64,000 nt of DNA, taken from assembly GCA_045531405.1 (NCBI GenBank), contig JAZSDX010000076.1, forward strand, positions 1 through 64,000, given 5' to 3'. The notes beneath the pieces were generated by a model. That model ran no database searches and was not told the DNA's origin. It saw only the letters and a program-made list of their open reading frames with translations. This document shows positions 35,335 through 44,942 of this stretch, piece by piece. Both the position numbers and the translations under genes were made by a program. This stretch comes from RGIG4079 sp045531405. GTDB lineage: Bacteria; Bacteroidota; Bacteroidia; Bacteroidales; Muribaculaceae. The stretch's first letter is position 1, and every line of letters begins with the position of its first letter.

Positions 35335-36639
35335 TTATAAAGACATTAAATATTTTTTAAATGAAGAAAACGAAGAAGAAAGTTTAATTGTTGATTTTGT
35401 TCCTTTCATAAAAGCTGCTAACTTCAATGGTATTTCAACATCATCTTCAACTATTTTCTCTACTGTATCCTTAAACTTAGCCGGATGAGCTGTTTCAAGG
35501 AATACTCCTATTTCATTTTCTTTCAACCCTTCCAACAAACTTCGATAACCGACTGCACCATGAGGATCTAACAAATAGCCGGTTACATTATAAGTCTCTT
35601 TTAATGTTTCTGCAATTTGTTCATCAGTATATGTGCATCCTGATATTTCTTTAGAAATTGCTTCATGAGAATTTCCATACAAGTCCAAAATTCGAGCAAA
35701 ATTAGAAGGAGCGCCTACATCCATTGCATTTGCAATTGTAGCAATAGATGGACGAGGATTGTATTCTCCACTCAACAAATATTGATAGAATATATCATTT
35801 CTATTGTTTGCAGCAATAAAACGCTTGATAGGGAGCCCCATTCGCTTACCTATTAATCCGGCTGTTATATTTCCAAAATTTCCACTTGGAACCGACACAA
35901 CAATATCATCTAATGATTTCCCCATTTTTGCCAATTGTGCGTAAGCATAAAAATAATAAAACATTTGAGGCAAGAAACGAGCCACATTTATAGAATTGGC
36001 CGATGTTAATTGTAATTTTTCATTCAGTTCCGCATCCATAAAAGCATTTTTAACTAATGCCTGGCAATCATCAAATGTTCCCGAGATTTCAAGCGCTGTA
36101 ATATTTTTACCTAATGTTGTAAATTGTGCTTCTTGAATTTTACTTACTTTTCCTTTAGGATATAAAACAAATACTTTTACTCCGGGAACACCAAGAAATC
36201 CATTAGCCACAGCACTTCCGGTATCTCCCGAAGTTGCAACCAACACATTTACATCTTTTGTCCCATTTTTTTTATTAAAATAGCCCAACAATCGTGCCAT
36301 AAATCGAGCACCAACATCTTTGAATGCTAATGTAGGCCCATGAAACAATTCTAAACTATATTTATTATCTGCTACATGAACCAATGGTATATCAAAATTC
36401 AAAGTATCATTAACAATATTCTTAAGTGTTTCTGATTCAATGTCATCTCCAAACAGAGTATTAGCCACAACAAATGCTATATCTTGGAGAGACATTTCTC
36501 CTATATTATTAAAAAAAGCCTTAGGAATAGTAGGAATACGCTCTGGCATATACAACCCTTTATCGGGAGCCAATCCTTTAACTACAACTTCTTGAAGTGA
36601 AGCTTTCGGGGCATTACCACTTGTACTATAATATTGCAT
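35335..36639 (-). CDS. thrC: Threonine synthase ThrC
   Basis: A 434-residue PLP enzyme making threonine from O-phosphohomoserine. The lysine that binds PLP is Lys107 (GPTLAFKDVGARF). The cofactor phosphate loop SGDTGSA and the YYSTSG N-terminus typical of the bacterial family are present. It is third in the thrA-apgM-thrC order, starting 14 bp after apgM, so threonine synthesis from aspartate is largely encoded here (a separate thrB was not seen; see apgM). Confidence 0.96.
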   Translation of the reverse strand: MQYYSTSGNAPKASLQEVVVKGLAPDKGLYMPERIPTIPKAFFNNIGEMSLQDIAFVVANTLFGDDIESETLKNIVNDTLNFDIPLVHVADNKYSLELFHGPTLAFKDVGARFMARLLGYFNKKNGTKDVNVLVATSGDTGSAVANGFLGVPGVKVFVLYPKGKVSKIQEAQFTTLGKNITALEISGTFDDCQALVKNAFMDAELNEKLQLTSANSINVARFLPQMFYYFYAYAQLAKMGKSLDDIVVSVPSGNFGNITAGLIGKRMGLPIKRFIAANNRNDIFYQYLLSGEYNPRPSIATIANAMDVGAPSNFARILDLYGNSHEAISKEISGCTYTDEQIAETLKETYNVTGYLLDPHGAVGYRSLLEGLKENEIGVFLETAHPAKFKDTVEKIVEDDVEIPLKLAAFMKGTKSTIKLSSSFSSFKKYLMSL

Positions 36640-36653
36640 TTTATGTTAAGTTA

Positions 36654-37865
36654 TTAATTTATAATCAGTTTTTTAATAAATTCATCACCTTTTAGTTGAT
36701 AGTAGCAACCTTTTTTTGCCGATAATTCATCGAACTTTTCCACACCATCAGCATCAATACCTTTATAATAAATTAAAAAAGGTACGGCATCTGCCGTATG
36801 TGTGCGTAATCGACATGGAGTAGGGTGGTCGGGGAGTACTGCTATTGCCACATCTTCATTAATCTCACTTAATGCGTCAATCAATGGTCGTAACACTCTG
36901 CTATCTAAATATTCTATTGTTTTTATCTTAAGAGCTACATCTCCTTCATGTCCTGCTTCATCACTTGCTTCTATGTGTAAAAAAACAAAGTCTGCATCAC
37001 CTTTAAATACATTTATCGCAGCTTCAGTCTTTCCTTCATAATTTGTATCATACAATCCGGTAGCACCATCAACGATTATCGGCTCTAATCCGGCATATAC
37101 ACCAATACCCCTTATCAAATCAACTGCCGAAATAACAACACCTTTTTTTATTCCATAAAGTTCTTGCATTGTTTGCATTGATGGCTTATAACCAGGCGAC
37201 CATGGCCAAATACTATTTGCAGGATCTTTGCCCTCTGACACCCGTTTTATATTTATAGGGTGTTTTGATAGCAACTCCTGTGATTCTAATATTAAGTCAT
37301 TAATCAAATCAGCAGTGGCATTAGCCTCCTCAGTTTGTGATTTAATCAATACATCATTAAATGGTATTCCTGGAACATCATGTGGAGGAGTACATAATAT
37401 TCGTTTATCGGCATTTTTTATTTTCAACAAATGACGATATGATATACCTGGATAAAACGAAATCATATCATTGCCAAGTTCCTCTTGCAAATAATTGATA
37501 AGTTCGATAGCTTCCTCATTTGAAATATGTCCGGCCGAATGGTTTTTAATTTTGCCATTTTCTATACAAATGAGATTACATCGCATTGCCATTTCATTCT
37601 GGTAAATATCAATACCCATACTTGCTGCTTCAAGCGAACCACGTCCTTCAAAAACTTTTGCCACATCATAACCTAATACTGATAGATTTGCAATCTCACT
37701 TCCAGGATGGAAACCGGCTGGAATAGTTTCTAATGTTCCAACTTTCCCATATTTGGCAAGAAAATCCATCGATGGAGTTGATGCGACTTGAAGGGGAGTC
37801 TTTCCCCCTAACTCATCAATAGGCTCATCAGCCATTCCATCACCAAGAACTATTATATATTTCAT
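36654..37865 (-). CDS. apgM: Cofactor-independent phosphoglycerate mutase-like protein (ApgM family)
   Basis: A 403-residue alkaline-phosphatase-superfamily protein. The N-terminus MKYIIVLGDGMADEP gives the metal-binding Asp9, and HIEASDEAGHEGD and LPDHPTPCR supply further metal ligands. Between thrA and thrC no homoserine kinase (thrB) of the GHMP family is present. ApgM-type proteins in this exact position have been linked to homoserine phosphorylation (the ThrB2-like idea). Thus it may be the missing homoserine kinase rather than a glycolytic mutase. Its family is clear; the role is inferred. Confidence 0.85.
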   Translation of the reverse strand: MKYIIVLGDGMADEPIDELGGKTPLQVASTPSMDFLAKYGKVGTLETIPAGFHPGSEIANLSVLGYDVAKVFEGRGSLEAASMGIDIYQNEMAMRCNLICIENGKIKNHSAGHISNEEAIELINYLQEELGNDMISFYPGISYRHLLKIKNADKRILCTPPHDVPGIPFNDVLIKSQTEEANATADLINDLILESQELLSKHPINIKRVSEGKDPANSIWPWSPGYKPSMQTMQELYGIKKGVVISAVDLIRGIGVYAGLEPIIVDGATGLYDTNYEGKTEAAINVFKGDADFVFLHIEASDEAGHEGDVALKIKTIEYLDSRVLRPLIDALSEINEDVAIAVLPDHPTPCRLRTHTADAVPFLIYYKGIDADGVEKFDELSAKKGCYYQLKGDEFIKKLIIN

Positions 37866-37880
37866 ATTCTATCCGTGTTA

Positions 37881-40316
37881 CTATCTAATGTTTGCAATAC
37901 TGATTATATCGGCAAACACACCGGCAGCTGTAACTTCAGCTCCCGCACCATAACCCTTAATCACCATTGGGTATTCGTTATAACGCTCGGTTGTCAAAAG
38001 TATTACATTGTTACTTCCTTCGAGAACATAAAATGGGTGAGAAGAATCAACTTTTTGCAAGCTAACATCTAGTTTACCATTTTCCAATCGTGCAACAAAA
38101 CGGAACCGTTGATTTTCAGCTTCTGCTTTAGCTCGTTTAGCTTCAAAATTATCATCTATTTCGGTTATACGATTAAAGAAATCCTCTATCGAACCTTCAA
38201 AATATTCATCAGGTATAAATAAATGTTTTTCCACATCATCTTGCTCAACAATATATCCAGCCTCACGTGCCAGGATTACCAACTTGCGAATAACATCTTT
38301 CCCACTTAAGTCGATGCGAGGATCGGGCTCACTATAACCTGCCTCTTTTGCCATCTTTATAGCACGACTCATTGGAATTTCACGACTTAACACATTAAAT
38401 ATATAGTTAAGAGTTCCCGACAATACAGCTTCTATTCTTAATATTTTATCACCCGAATTTATAAGACTATTTATTGTATTAATAATTGGGAGCCCTGCTC
38501 CTACATTTGTTTCAAACAAGAACTTCACATCTTTTTTGCGTGCTATATGTTTGAGTTTTGAGTAGTTCTTATAACATGATGATGCAGCAATCTTATTGGC
38601 TGCTACCACATTCACATTATGCGACAACAAATCTCCATACAAAGCAGCGACACCTTCGTTAGCCGTACAATCTACAAATACCGAATTAAAGATATTCATA
38701 CCCAACACCCCGTTTTTTATATTCTCGGGAGTTGATGCGATATCTGAGCTATCTAATAATTCCTTATAATTTGCAATATCAACACCCTCTCTATTAAATA
38801 TACACTTACGTGAATTTGATATTCCTACAACTCTCAGTTCAAGAGCTTTATTCTTTAATAGATTGTCGTGTTGTAATCTTATTTGCTCCAACAAATGTTG
38901 CCCCACATTACCAACTCCAACGATAAATAAGTTTAGCACCTGTGTTTCCGAAAGGAAGAACGAATCGTGTATAACATTTAATGCCTTTCTCAAATTCTCC
39001 AAATCAATAACAAACGATATATTTGTTTCTGAAGCACCTTGAGCACATGCTATTACATTGATCCCATTACGACCAAGCGTATTAAACAATTTGCCGGCAA
39101 TACCGGTCGAATGTTTCATATTTTCGCCAACGATTGCAACAGTTGCAAGATTGGGTTCCGCGTCTATTTCACTAATTTCACCTGATTGCAATTCAACAGC
39201 AAATTCCTCTTTTAATACAGCCACTGCCAATTCGGCATCAGCATTCTTTACGGCAAATGAAGTGTTATTTTCACTCGACGCTTGCGACACAAGGAATACA
39301 CTCACACCATTTTTTGCCAATGCATTAAAGATTCGGGCATTGATTCCAATAATACCTACCATACCAAGACCTGATACGGTGATCAAACATGTATCATTGA
39401 TTGATGAAATACCTTTAATTGCTTTCCCCTCCGGACTCGGACGTTGTTCCGAAATACATGTTCCGGGAGCCGTGGGATTAAATGTATTTTTAATCCAAAT
39501 TGGAATATTTTTATGACATACGGGGTAAATTGTCGGGGGATAGATAACCTTTGCGCCAAAGTTACATAACTCCATCGCTTCAACAAACGATAAATGGTCA
39601 ATAACGTATGTATTATTGATTACACGAGGGTCGGCAGTCATAAAACCATCAACATCTGTCCATATTTCAAGCACCGAAGCATTAAGCGTCGCCGCCAATA
39701 TTGCAGCAGTATAATCACTTCCTCCACGACCAAGGTTTGTGATATTTCCATTTTCATCTGATGAAATAAAACCCGGTACCACTGCCACTTTGAAGTTATT
39801 GTTATCAAACGTAGCATGGATATATTTTTGAGTCGTATCATTATCAAGAATATGTTTGCCAAATTGTTGTTCTGTCTTGATAAAATTACGAGAGTCATAA
39901 TGTTGGGCGTCTTTAATGATGCGACTTATTATCACGCTAGACAACCTCTCTCCATAGCTCACTATAATATCAAGAGTGCGGTCCGACAAATCCTTTATCA
40001 AACTCACACCCTTATATATATTTCCCAATTCCTCGAGCAATGGATCCACAATCGCTTTCAATCCCTCGAGTTTATCGGCTGAAACCATATTGACCATCAC
40101 ATTATTGTGGCGTTCTACTATACGAGCGTAGCAATCCAAATGGTCCTTATCTCCTTGAGCTGCAAGTTTGGCTGTATTTATCAGCTGATCCGTAATCCCA
40201 CCAAGTGCCGAAACTACCACAATTACAGGTTCATTACAACCTTCTACTATTTTCTTTACACTTCTGAGACTTTCAACGGTTCCCACCGATGTACCACCAA
40301 ATTTAAGTACTTTCAT
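37881..40316 (-). CDS. thrA: Bifunctional aspartate kinase / homoserine dehydrogenase ThrA
   Basis: An 811-residue fusion. The N-terminal aspartokinase has KFGGTSVG at 4-11 and the GGRGSDYTA-type substrate block (LGRGGSDYTA). Central ACT domains (GxxxVGIIGINARIF, GENMKHSTGIAGKLF) give feedback control, and the C-terminal homoserine dehydrogenase has GVGNVGQHL and the AANK catalytic region. It performs the first and third steps of the aspartate family pathway. It is first in the thr operon, with a -7 box 64 bp upstream. No leader peptide or attenuator was found. Confidence 0.97.
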   Translation of the reverse strand: MKVLKFGGTSVGTVESLRSVKKIVEGCNEPVIVVVSALGGITDQLINTAKLAAQGDKDHLDCYARIVERHNNVMVNMVSADKLEGLKAIVDPLLEELGNIYKGVSLIKDLSDRTLDIIVSYGERLSSVIISRIIKDAQHYDSRNFIKTEQQFGKHILDNDTTQKYIHATFDNNNFKVAVVPGFISSDENGNITNLGRGGSDYTAAILAATLNASVLEIWTDVDGFMTADPRVINNTYVIDHLSFVEAMELCNFGAKVIYPPTIYPVCHKNIPIWIKNTFNPTAPGTCISEQRPSPEGKAIKGISSINDTCLITVSGLGMVGIIGINARIFNALAKNGVSVFLVSQASSENNTSFAVKNADAELAVAVLKEEFAVELQSGEISEIDAEPNLATVAIVGENMKHSTGIAGKLFNTLGRNGINVIACAQGASETNISFVIDLENLRKALNVIHDSFFLSETQVLNLFIVGVGNVGQHLLEQIRLQHDNLLKNKALELRVVGISNSRKCIFNREGVDIANYKELLDSSDIASTPENIKNGVLGMNIFNSVFVDCTANEGVAALYGDLLSHNVNVVAANKIAASSCYKNYSKLKHIARKKDVKFLFETNVGAGLPIINTINSLINSGDKILRIEAVLSGTLNYIFNVLSREIPMSRAIKMAKEAGYSEPDPRIDLSGKDVIRKLVILAREAGYIVEQDDVEKHLFIPDEYFEGSIEDFFNRITEIDDNFEAKRAKAEAENQRFRFVARLENGKLDVSLQKVDSSHPFYVLEGSNNVILLTTERYNEYPMVIKGYGAGAEVTAAGVFADIISIANIR

Positions 40317-40379
40317 TTATTCTTAGTTCGATTTAATTATTAAATATGTGGCTACAACTCCACAATCCGATTTAATATA

Positions 40380-40387
40380 CAAAGATA
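40380..40387 (-). promoter_or_regulatory. -7 element for thrA
   Basis: On the minus strand TATCTTTG matches TAnnTTTG; the predicted start near 40373 gives a leader of about 57 nt holding a small TGTGG/CCACA hairpin. Confidence 0.55.
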
Positions 40388-40635
40388 ATCAATATCCCAT
40401 AATTACCCAACATTTTTAATCAGATAAAAATGCTCAAATTCTTTGCTGATTCAGAACTACACTTTCAGTAGTTAATATTTGCAAAATAGCTTTCTTATTA
40501 ATAGTGTGATATAAATACTTTATAAAATTGTTTTTTTATATCTTAGACATTTGCACGATTCTTATTTTTCTTCTGATGCGACACTTAATTTTGCTTTTTT
40601 TTTGTTTTATGTTTCCATACCTATGTATTTTTAAC
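40388..40635. other. AT-rich non-coding region with no feature seen
   Basis: Part of the 410-bp gap between divergent thrA and the broken BspA-like gene. I found no ORF, RNA-like helix set or repeat here beyond homopolymer T-runs near 40590-40610. Confidence 0.5.
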
Positions 40636-40674
40636 TATATTTGAATTTACACACTCTCTACAATAAAGAGAGTG
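40636..40674 (+). promoter_or_regulatory. Promoter and leader hairpin of the BspA-like pseudogene
   Basis: TATATTTG (40636-40643) matches TAnnTTTG. Right at the predicted start, CACTCTCT (40652-40659) pairs with AGAGAGTG (40667-40674) as an exact 8-bp stem with a 7-nt loop. A hairpin at the very 5' end can stabilise an mRNA; the intact paralogue also begins with a hairpin. Confidence 0.45.
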
Positions 40675-40727
40675 ATATAATCCTTATGGATGTTTACTGA
40701 TTATCAACGATTTGATTTCATACACTT

Positions 40728-41638
40728 ATGAGAAAGTTTTTACATAATAATAAAGCCTTCATTTCAATAGTTTTGAACTTATTTGTGTGCTTTAATACTC
40801 ATGCCCAAATTTTATAATAGATGGCATATATTACAACATTACCGATTATACTAATAAGACGGTTGAAGTTACACATAACGAAAGTCCTTTTGGCATCGAT
40901 TTCAATAATTACTCCGGTTCTGTTACAATCCCTTCTACGGTAACATATAGTGGTATTACCTATTCCGTAACATCAATTGGCTCGAGTGCGTTCAGAAATT
41001 GCACCGGTTTAACTTCAATTACTATCCCCAACTCCGCAAACAAAATTGGCGAATATGCGTTCTCCTATTGCGACGGCTTGAACGAAGTTAATATCTCTGA
41101 TTTATCGGCTTGGTGTAAAATAAGTTATGGAAATTTTGATGCAAATCCATTATATAATGCAGCGAAACTTATACTAAATGAAACTGAAATAACTAATTTA
41201 GTTATCCCTAATAATATTTCTCAAATTAATTACTCTGCATTTATTAATTGCTCCGGTTTAACATCGATTACTATTCCTAATACTGTAACTTCAATTAGCA
41301 ATTATGCGTTCTATGGTTGCATAGGATTGACATCGGTAAAAACTCTTAATCCAATTCCTCCAATGTGTAGCTCGAATTCGTTTTATCCTGTTTATGATGC
41401 CATATTATCTATTCCCGAAGGTGCTAAAGATGCATATACTACAGCCAAGGGATGGTAATATTTTACTAATATACAAGAGTTTGCAGGCATCGACAATATT
41501 GAAGCCGACAGCAACGCTATTGAAAACGCTCGCTATAATATTCATGGTCGTCAGCTCGCTGAACCTACAAAAGGTATCAATATCGTAAAATATAATGATG
41601 GCACTACAAGAAAAGAAATCGTAAAAATAGAGGAATAA
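40728..41638 (+). pseudogene. Broken BspA-like LRR protein gene (frameshift and nonsense)
   Basis: From ATG 40728 the frame encodes a signal peptide (MRKFLHNNKAFISIVLNLF...HAQ) and stops at TAA 40815-40817. Restoring one T to the T-run at 40810-40813 joins it to DGIYYNITDYTNKTVEV, closely matching the start of the intact protein at 17981. LRR repeats follow. The frame is interrupted again at TAA 41456-41458, where relatives have a sense codon before YFTNIQEF, and continues to a tail ending GINIVKYNDG...EIVKIEE (stop 41636). With only about 300 residues it is much shorter than its paralogue. Two independent lesions indicate decay, though sequencing error at the T-run is possible. Confidence 0.82.
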
Positions 41639-41842
41639 ATTTCCATTAAAATTTAACCCAACAAGTGCGTTTGCATTTTATGGAATTTATTATTGTCATA
41701 AAGGTCTTTCCATTTTTTTTAGCAGAAGAGACAAAACCAACATAACGCACACAGTTATTTACACATACAAATAAACCCTTCTAAAATTTCACATCCTTCT
41801 GTTCTTTGTTTTTTGACAGAATGGCAGAATAGACATAACAAA

Positions 41843-43690
41843 TTAAAACTGGAAGTAAATAAATGGTTTCATCTCAGATGATACAAATTGATATGCAACA
41901 AATATCGCAAAAACCACAATTACACCAATCACTGGGATTGGCAGTTTTGCAAACATTATACGATATCGGCGTTTTAAGTTATCGGGCAACCAATGTATAA
42001 TCATTCCAATAACAAACAACGAAAACACTGTTCCGTATGCCGAAATAATATCAAAGATATTTCCATTCCAAGCCGAGCCTATTTGCGTTACCATATCACT
42101 TGCTGTTTGCCATGCCTTCTCATTTGCAACAGCCGGGTCTAAATCAGAGCCCGAACGGAAAAACAATCGAGTGAATGAAATAAATACAAAAGTAATAAAT
42201 ATAGCCCACGAGCGTTCAAGCCATGAAAAGTCATTATTATATTTGCTTCGTTTATATAAATATCTTATCATAGCTCCAACAAGCACAATCAGCATAAATA
42301 CCAATAACATGTTCCATAATGGAGCAGGGTAGAGAAGTGCAATCAAACCAAGAATAATCGTAACAGCACCGGCAACCATTAATCGATCAACCATAGTCCA
42401 ATCACGCCAAAACTTATACACAACCATACCTACACCATTCAATCCTCCCCAAATCATAAAATTACAGCTTGCACCATGCCATAATCCGCCAAGCAGCATA
42501 GTAATCATCGAGTTAAGGTTTGCTACGATGGCTTTGCGTTTCTGTGGGAAATTCAAGGCTGTATATATCACAAGCGAAGCAATTAACAACACTATCAATG
42601 CAATCCAAATACTTCCACTTAATATTAGAGCAATCAACGTGATAGTGATAATCCAAAAATAAGTACCAAATGTAATATTGCGATTACCTCCTAAAGGGAT
42701 ATATAAATATGTTTGCAACCATCGAGACAGAGATATATGCCAACGTTTCCAAAAGTTACTACAGTTTTGAGCCTTATAGGGCGAATCAAAGTTTTTAGGC
42801 AAATGAAAACCCATCAACAATGACAAACCTATAGCAATGTCGGTATAGCCAGAAAAATCGGCATATACTTGTAGTGAATATAAAAACAATGCAGCAACAT
42901 TCTCAAAACCTGAAAAGAGTAGGGGATTATCAAATATTCTATCTATAAAATTAAGAGCCAAATAATCACTTAATATAATTTTTTTAAGCAAACCATTAAG
43001 AATCCAAAATACAGCAATCCCAAATTGTGTTTTACTCAAATTATACTTTTTATATAATTGTGGGATGAAATCACTTGCCTTTACAATAGGCCCGGCAACT
43101 AATTGAGGGAAGAACGTAACATAAAAACCAAAATCCAATATATTCCTCACCGGCTTAATCAACCCTTTATACACATCACATGTATAGCTTATTACTTGGA
43201 ATGTATAGAACGATATTCCTACCGGAAGAATTATATTATCCACACTAAAAGAAGTTCCAAATAAGCTATTGAAACCTGAGGCTGCTATATTTGTTACTTC
43301 AATATTTAATCCAAATATTGAATTTATTACATCGGCAAAAAAATAGGCATACTTAAAATAGCATAATATTGACAAATCGATAATTATACTCAGTATCAAA
43401 AACAATCGTTTCAATATAAGAGTTTTTGCCTTATAAATTTGTTTCGCAAGCAGAAAATCAGAACATGTTACCAACAAAAGCAACCCAACAAATAAACCAC
43501 TTGTTTTATAATAAAAGAACAAACTAATAAAAAACAAATAGCTGTTTCTTAAAATTTTTCGTTTTTTGAAGTAAGCAAATCCGGCAAAGACAAATGCAAA
43601 AAAAGCCCAAAATTGAAACTGTGTAAACAATAACGGATTGCTTGAGTCAAAAGAAAAAACGTATGCTAAATAATTAAAAAAATCACTCAT
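41843..43690 (-). CDS. MBOAT family O-acyltransferase (AlgI/DltB-like)
   Basis: A 615-residue polytopic inner-membrane protein with at least ten hydrophobic spans. Family markers are NFWKRWHISLSRWL, the YIPLGGNR loop and the catalytic histidine in LGGLWHGASCNFMIWGGLNG. MBOATs of this kind move acyl (usually acetyl) groups across the membrane onto a polysaccharide. The two SGNH proteins immediately upstream overlap it by 8 bp, so they are likely partners that finish the transfer in the periplasm. The glycan acceptor is unknown. It is longer than AlgI (about 520) by C-terminal spans. Confidence 0.9.
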   Translation of the reverse strand: MSDFFNYLAYVFSFDSSNPLLFTQFQFWAFFAFVFAGFAYFKKRKILRNSYLFFISLFFYYKTSGLFVGLLLLVTCSDFLLAKQIYKAKTLILKRLFLILSIIIDLSILCYFKYAYFFADVINSIFGLNIEVTNIAASGFNSLFGTSFSVDNIILPVGISFYTFQVISYTCDVYKGLIKPVRNILDFGFYVTFFPQLVAGPIVKASDFIPQLYKKYNLSKTQFGIAVFWILNGLLKKIILSDYLALNFIDRIFDNPLLFSGFENVAALFLYSLQVYADFSGYTDIAIGLSLLMGFHLPKNFDSPYKAQNCSNFWKRWHISLSRWLQTYLYIPLGGNRNITFGTYFWIITITLIALILSGSIWIALIVLLIASLVIYTALNFPQKRKAIVANLNSMITMLLGGLWHGASCNFMIWGGLNGVGMVVYKFWRDWTMVDRLMVAGAVTIILGLIALLYPAPLWNMLLVFMLIVLVGAMIRYLYKRSKYNNDFSWLERSWAIFITFVFISFTRLFFRSGSDLDPAVANEKAWQTASDMVTQIGSAWNGNIFDIISAYGTVFSLFVIGMIIHWLPDNLKRRYRIMFAKLPIPVIGVIVVFAIFVAYQFVSSEMKPFIYFQF

Positions 43691-44942
43691 CTATATCTAT
43701 ATTGCGAAAATTACCGACAAATGCATTATAAAACAAATCACCTAATAATTCATAACCTTCTTTCTTAAAATGAATCCTATCGTTTTGCATCAATTGCTGA
43801 CTTTCCCATTCCTTAGAAGAACCGGGACCTCCCATAACTCTAAACAAGTTCCATACAGCTCCGTTATATTTGCGTGCCAAATCGATAAATGCTTGTTCCA
43901 CCTTTATTGTGTTTGGATTATATCCGGTTCTATAACCTCGTATTTTTAATTTGCAATCATTATTAGTAATAAATACGAACACTGCATTGGGATTGACAAA
44001 TTTAATACGCTCTATCAATCGGCAGTAATTTGCCTTAAATTCATCAACATTAAACTTAGCCGGAGAAACATTGGCATCATTAATACCAATACCCAATATA
44101 ATTATATCGGGATTAATATATTTAATCTCCTTTTCAAAATATTGACAACGTAACCAAGCCGGTACTGAAGCTCCATTAATACCGGCCTCATGATAAGTCA
44201 AACCCGAATATGAATTTTCGGTTATTATACCTCTAATTGTAACAGGACTGTTTTCATCACATTCAAACAGCACACAACCGTCAGATGCTTCGTTTGACAG
44301 TTGGAATGTATATGCACCATCTTCAATTGAATTAGGAGCTATTGTATCGCCTCCACATACCAATAACGGATATCGCATTTTATTTTCATATTCGCCTAAT
44401 ACAATTAATTTATCATATTGCCACAAATCATTTTCACATGATTTTAGATTAAACGAGATCGATGCCATCGAATCACACGACTGAATTGCAGCACCGGATA
44501 CTCCTAATGGCAATTCAGGCAAACGGTCAACACATTTTGCTTTTCTCCAACTACCGGTTGTTGACATGCAATAGTTCTTGGGGGCATTTGTTCCCATTGC
44601 TCGAAAAGGGAAAATAATACCTTTTGAGCTTGTATAATCACCTATTAATTCGCGGAAATTCATTCTTAACCGGTGGCTGAATATTCCTGCTTGGACATGG
44701 CTTCCTCCAATATGCAATATCGAAATATGCCCTTGCCCCAACGCCATTGTTTGGTTAATTCTATCATACAAATCAACAAGCAATTTATCATCTCCCGGGA
44801 CAATCAATACATTTTCATCGTGATTTATGCACGTATATTCCGGAATTAACTTAAATTCGCTAATTCCAATCGATAATGCCTCATTATTAAATGAAAATAT
44901 GTAAAATAAAACGATTAAATATGTGTTGATTATTCTTTTCAT
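43683..44942 (-). CDS. SGNH/GDSL-fold protein, probable O-acetyl transferase partner
   Basis: A 419-residue exported protein with a hydrophobic N-terminal signal segment. The SGNH blocks are ILHIGGSHVQAG with nucleophile Ser81, a GIGINDAN (GxND) block and NDRIHFKKEGY giving the Asp-x-x-His pair near the C-terminus. The frame could begin at a GTG at 44945, but ATG 44942 makes a TGATG overlap with the upstream stop. It is sandwiched between a second SGNH protein and MBOAT. It is probably the periplasmic acyl-transfer or esterase component of that system. Confidence 0.82.
   Translation of the reverse strand: MKRIINTYLIVLFYIFSFNNEALSIGISEFKLIPEYTCINHDENVLIVPGDDKLLVDLYDRINQTMALGQGHISILHIGGSHVQAGIFSHRLRMNFRELIGDYTSSKGIIFPFRAMGTNAPKNYCMSTTGSWRKAKCVDRLPELPLGVSGAAIQSCDSMASISFNLKSCENDLWQYDKLIVLGEYENKMRYPLLVCGGDTIAPNSIEDGAYTFQLSNEASDGCVLFECDENSPVTIRGIITENSYSGLTYHEAGINGASVPAWLRCQYFEKEIKYINPDIIILGIGINDANVSPAKFNVDEFKANYCRLIERIKFVNPNAVFVFITNNDCKLKIRGYRTGYNPNTIKVEQAFIDLARKYNGAVWNLFRVMGGPGSSKEWESQQLMQNDRIHFKKEGYELLGDLFYNAFVGNFRNIDIDE

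Noticed and set aside
40317..40379. Threonine attenuator with leader peptide before thrA
   Set aside because: The leader is only about 57 nt and has no short ORF with Thr/Ile codons and no terminator-antiterminator pair.
40810..40813. Phase-variable homopolymer switching the BspA-like paralogue
   Set aside because: The T-run is only four bases and a second nonsense codon at 41456 would still truncate the product.
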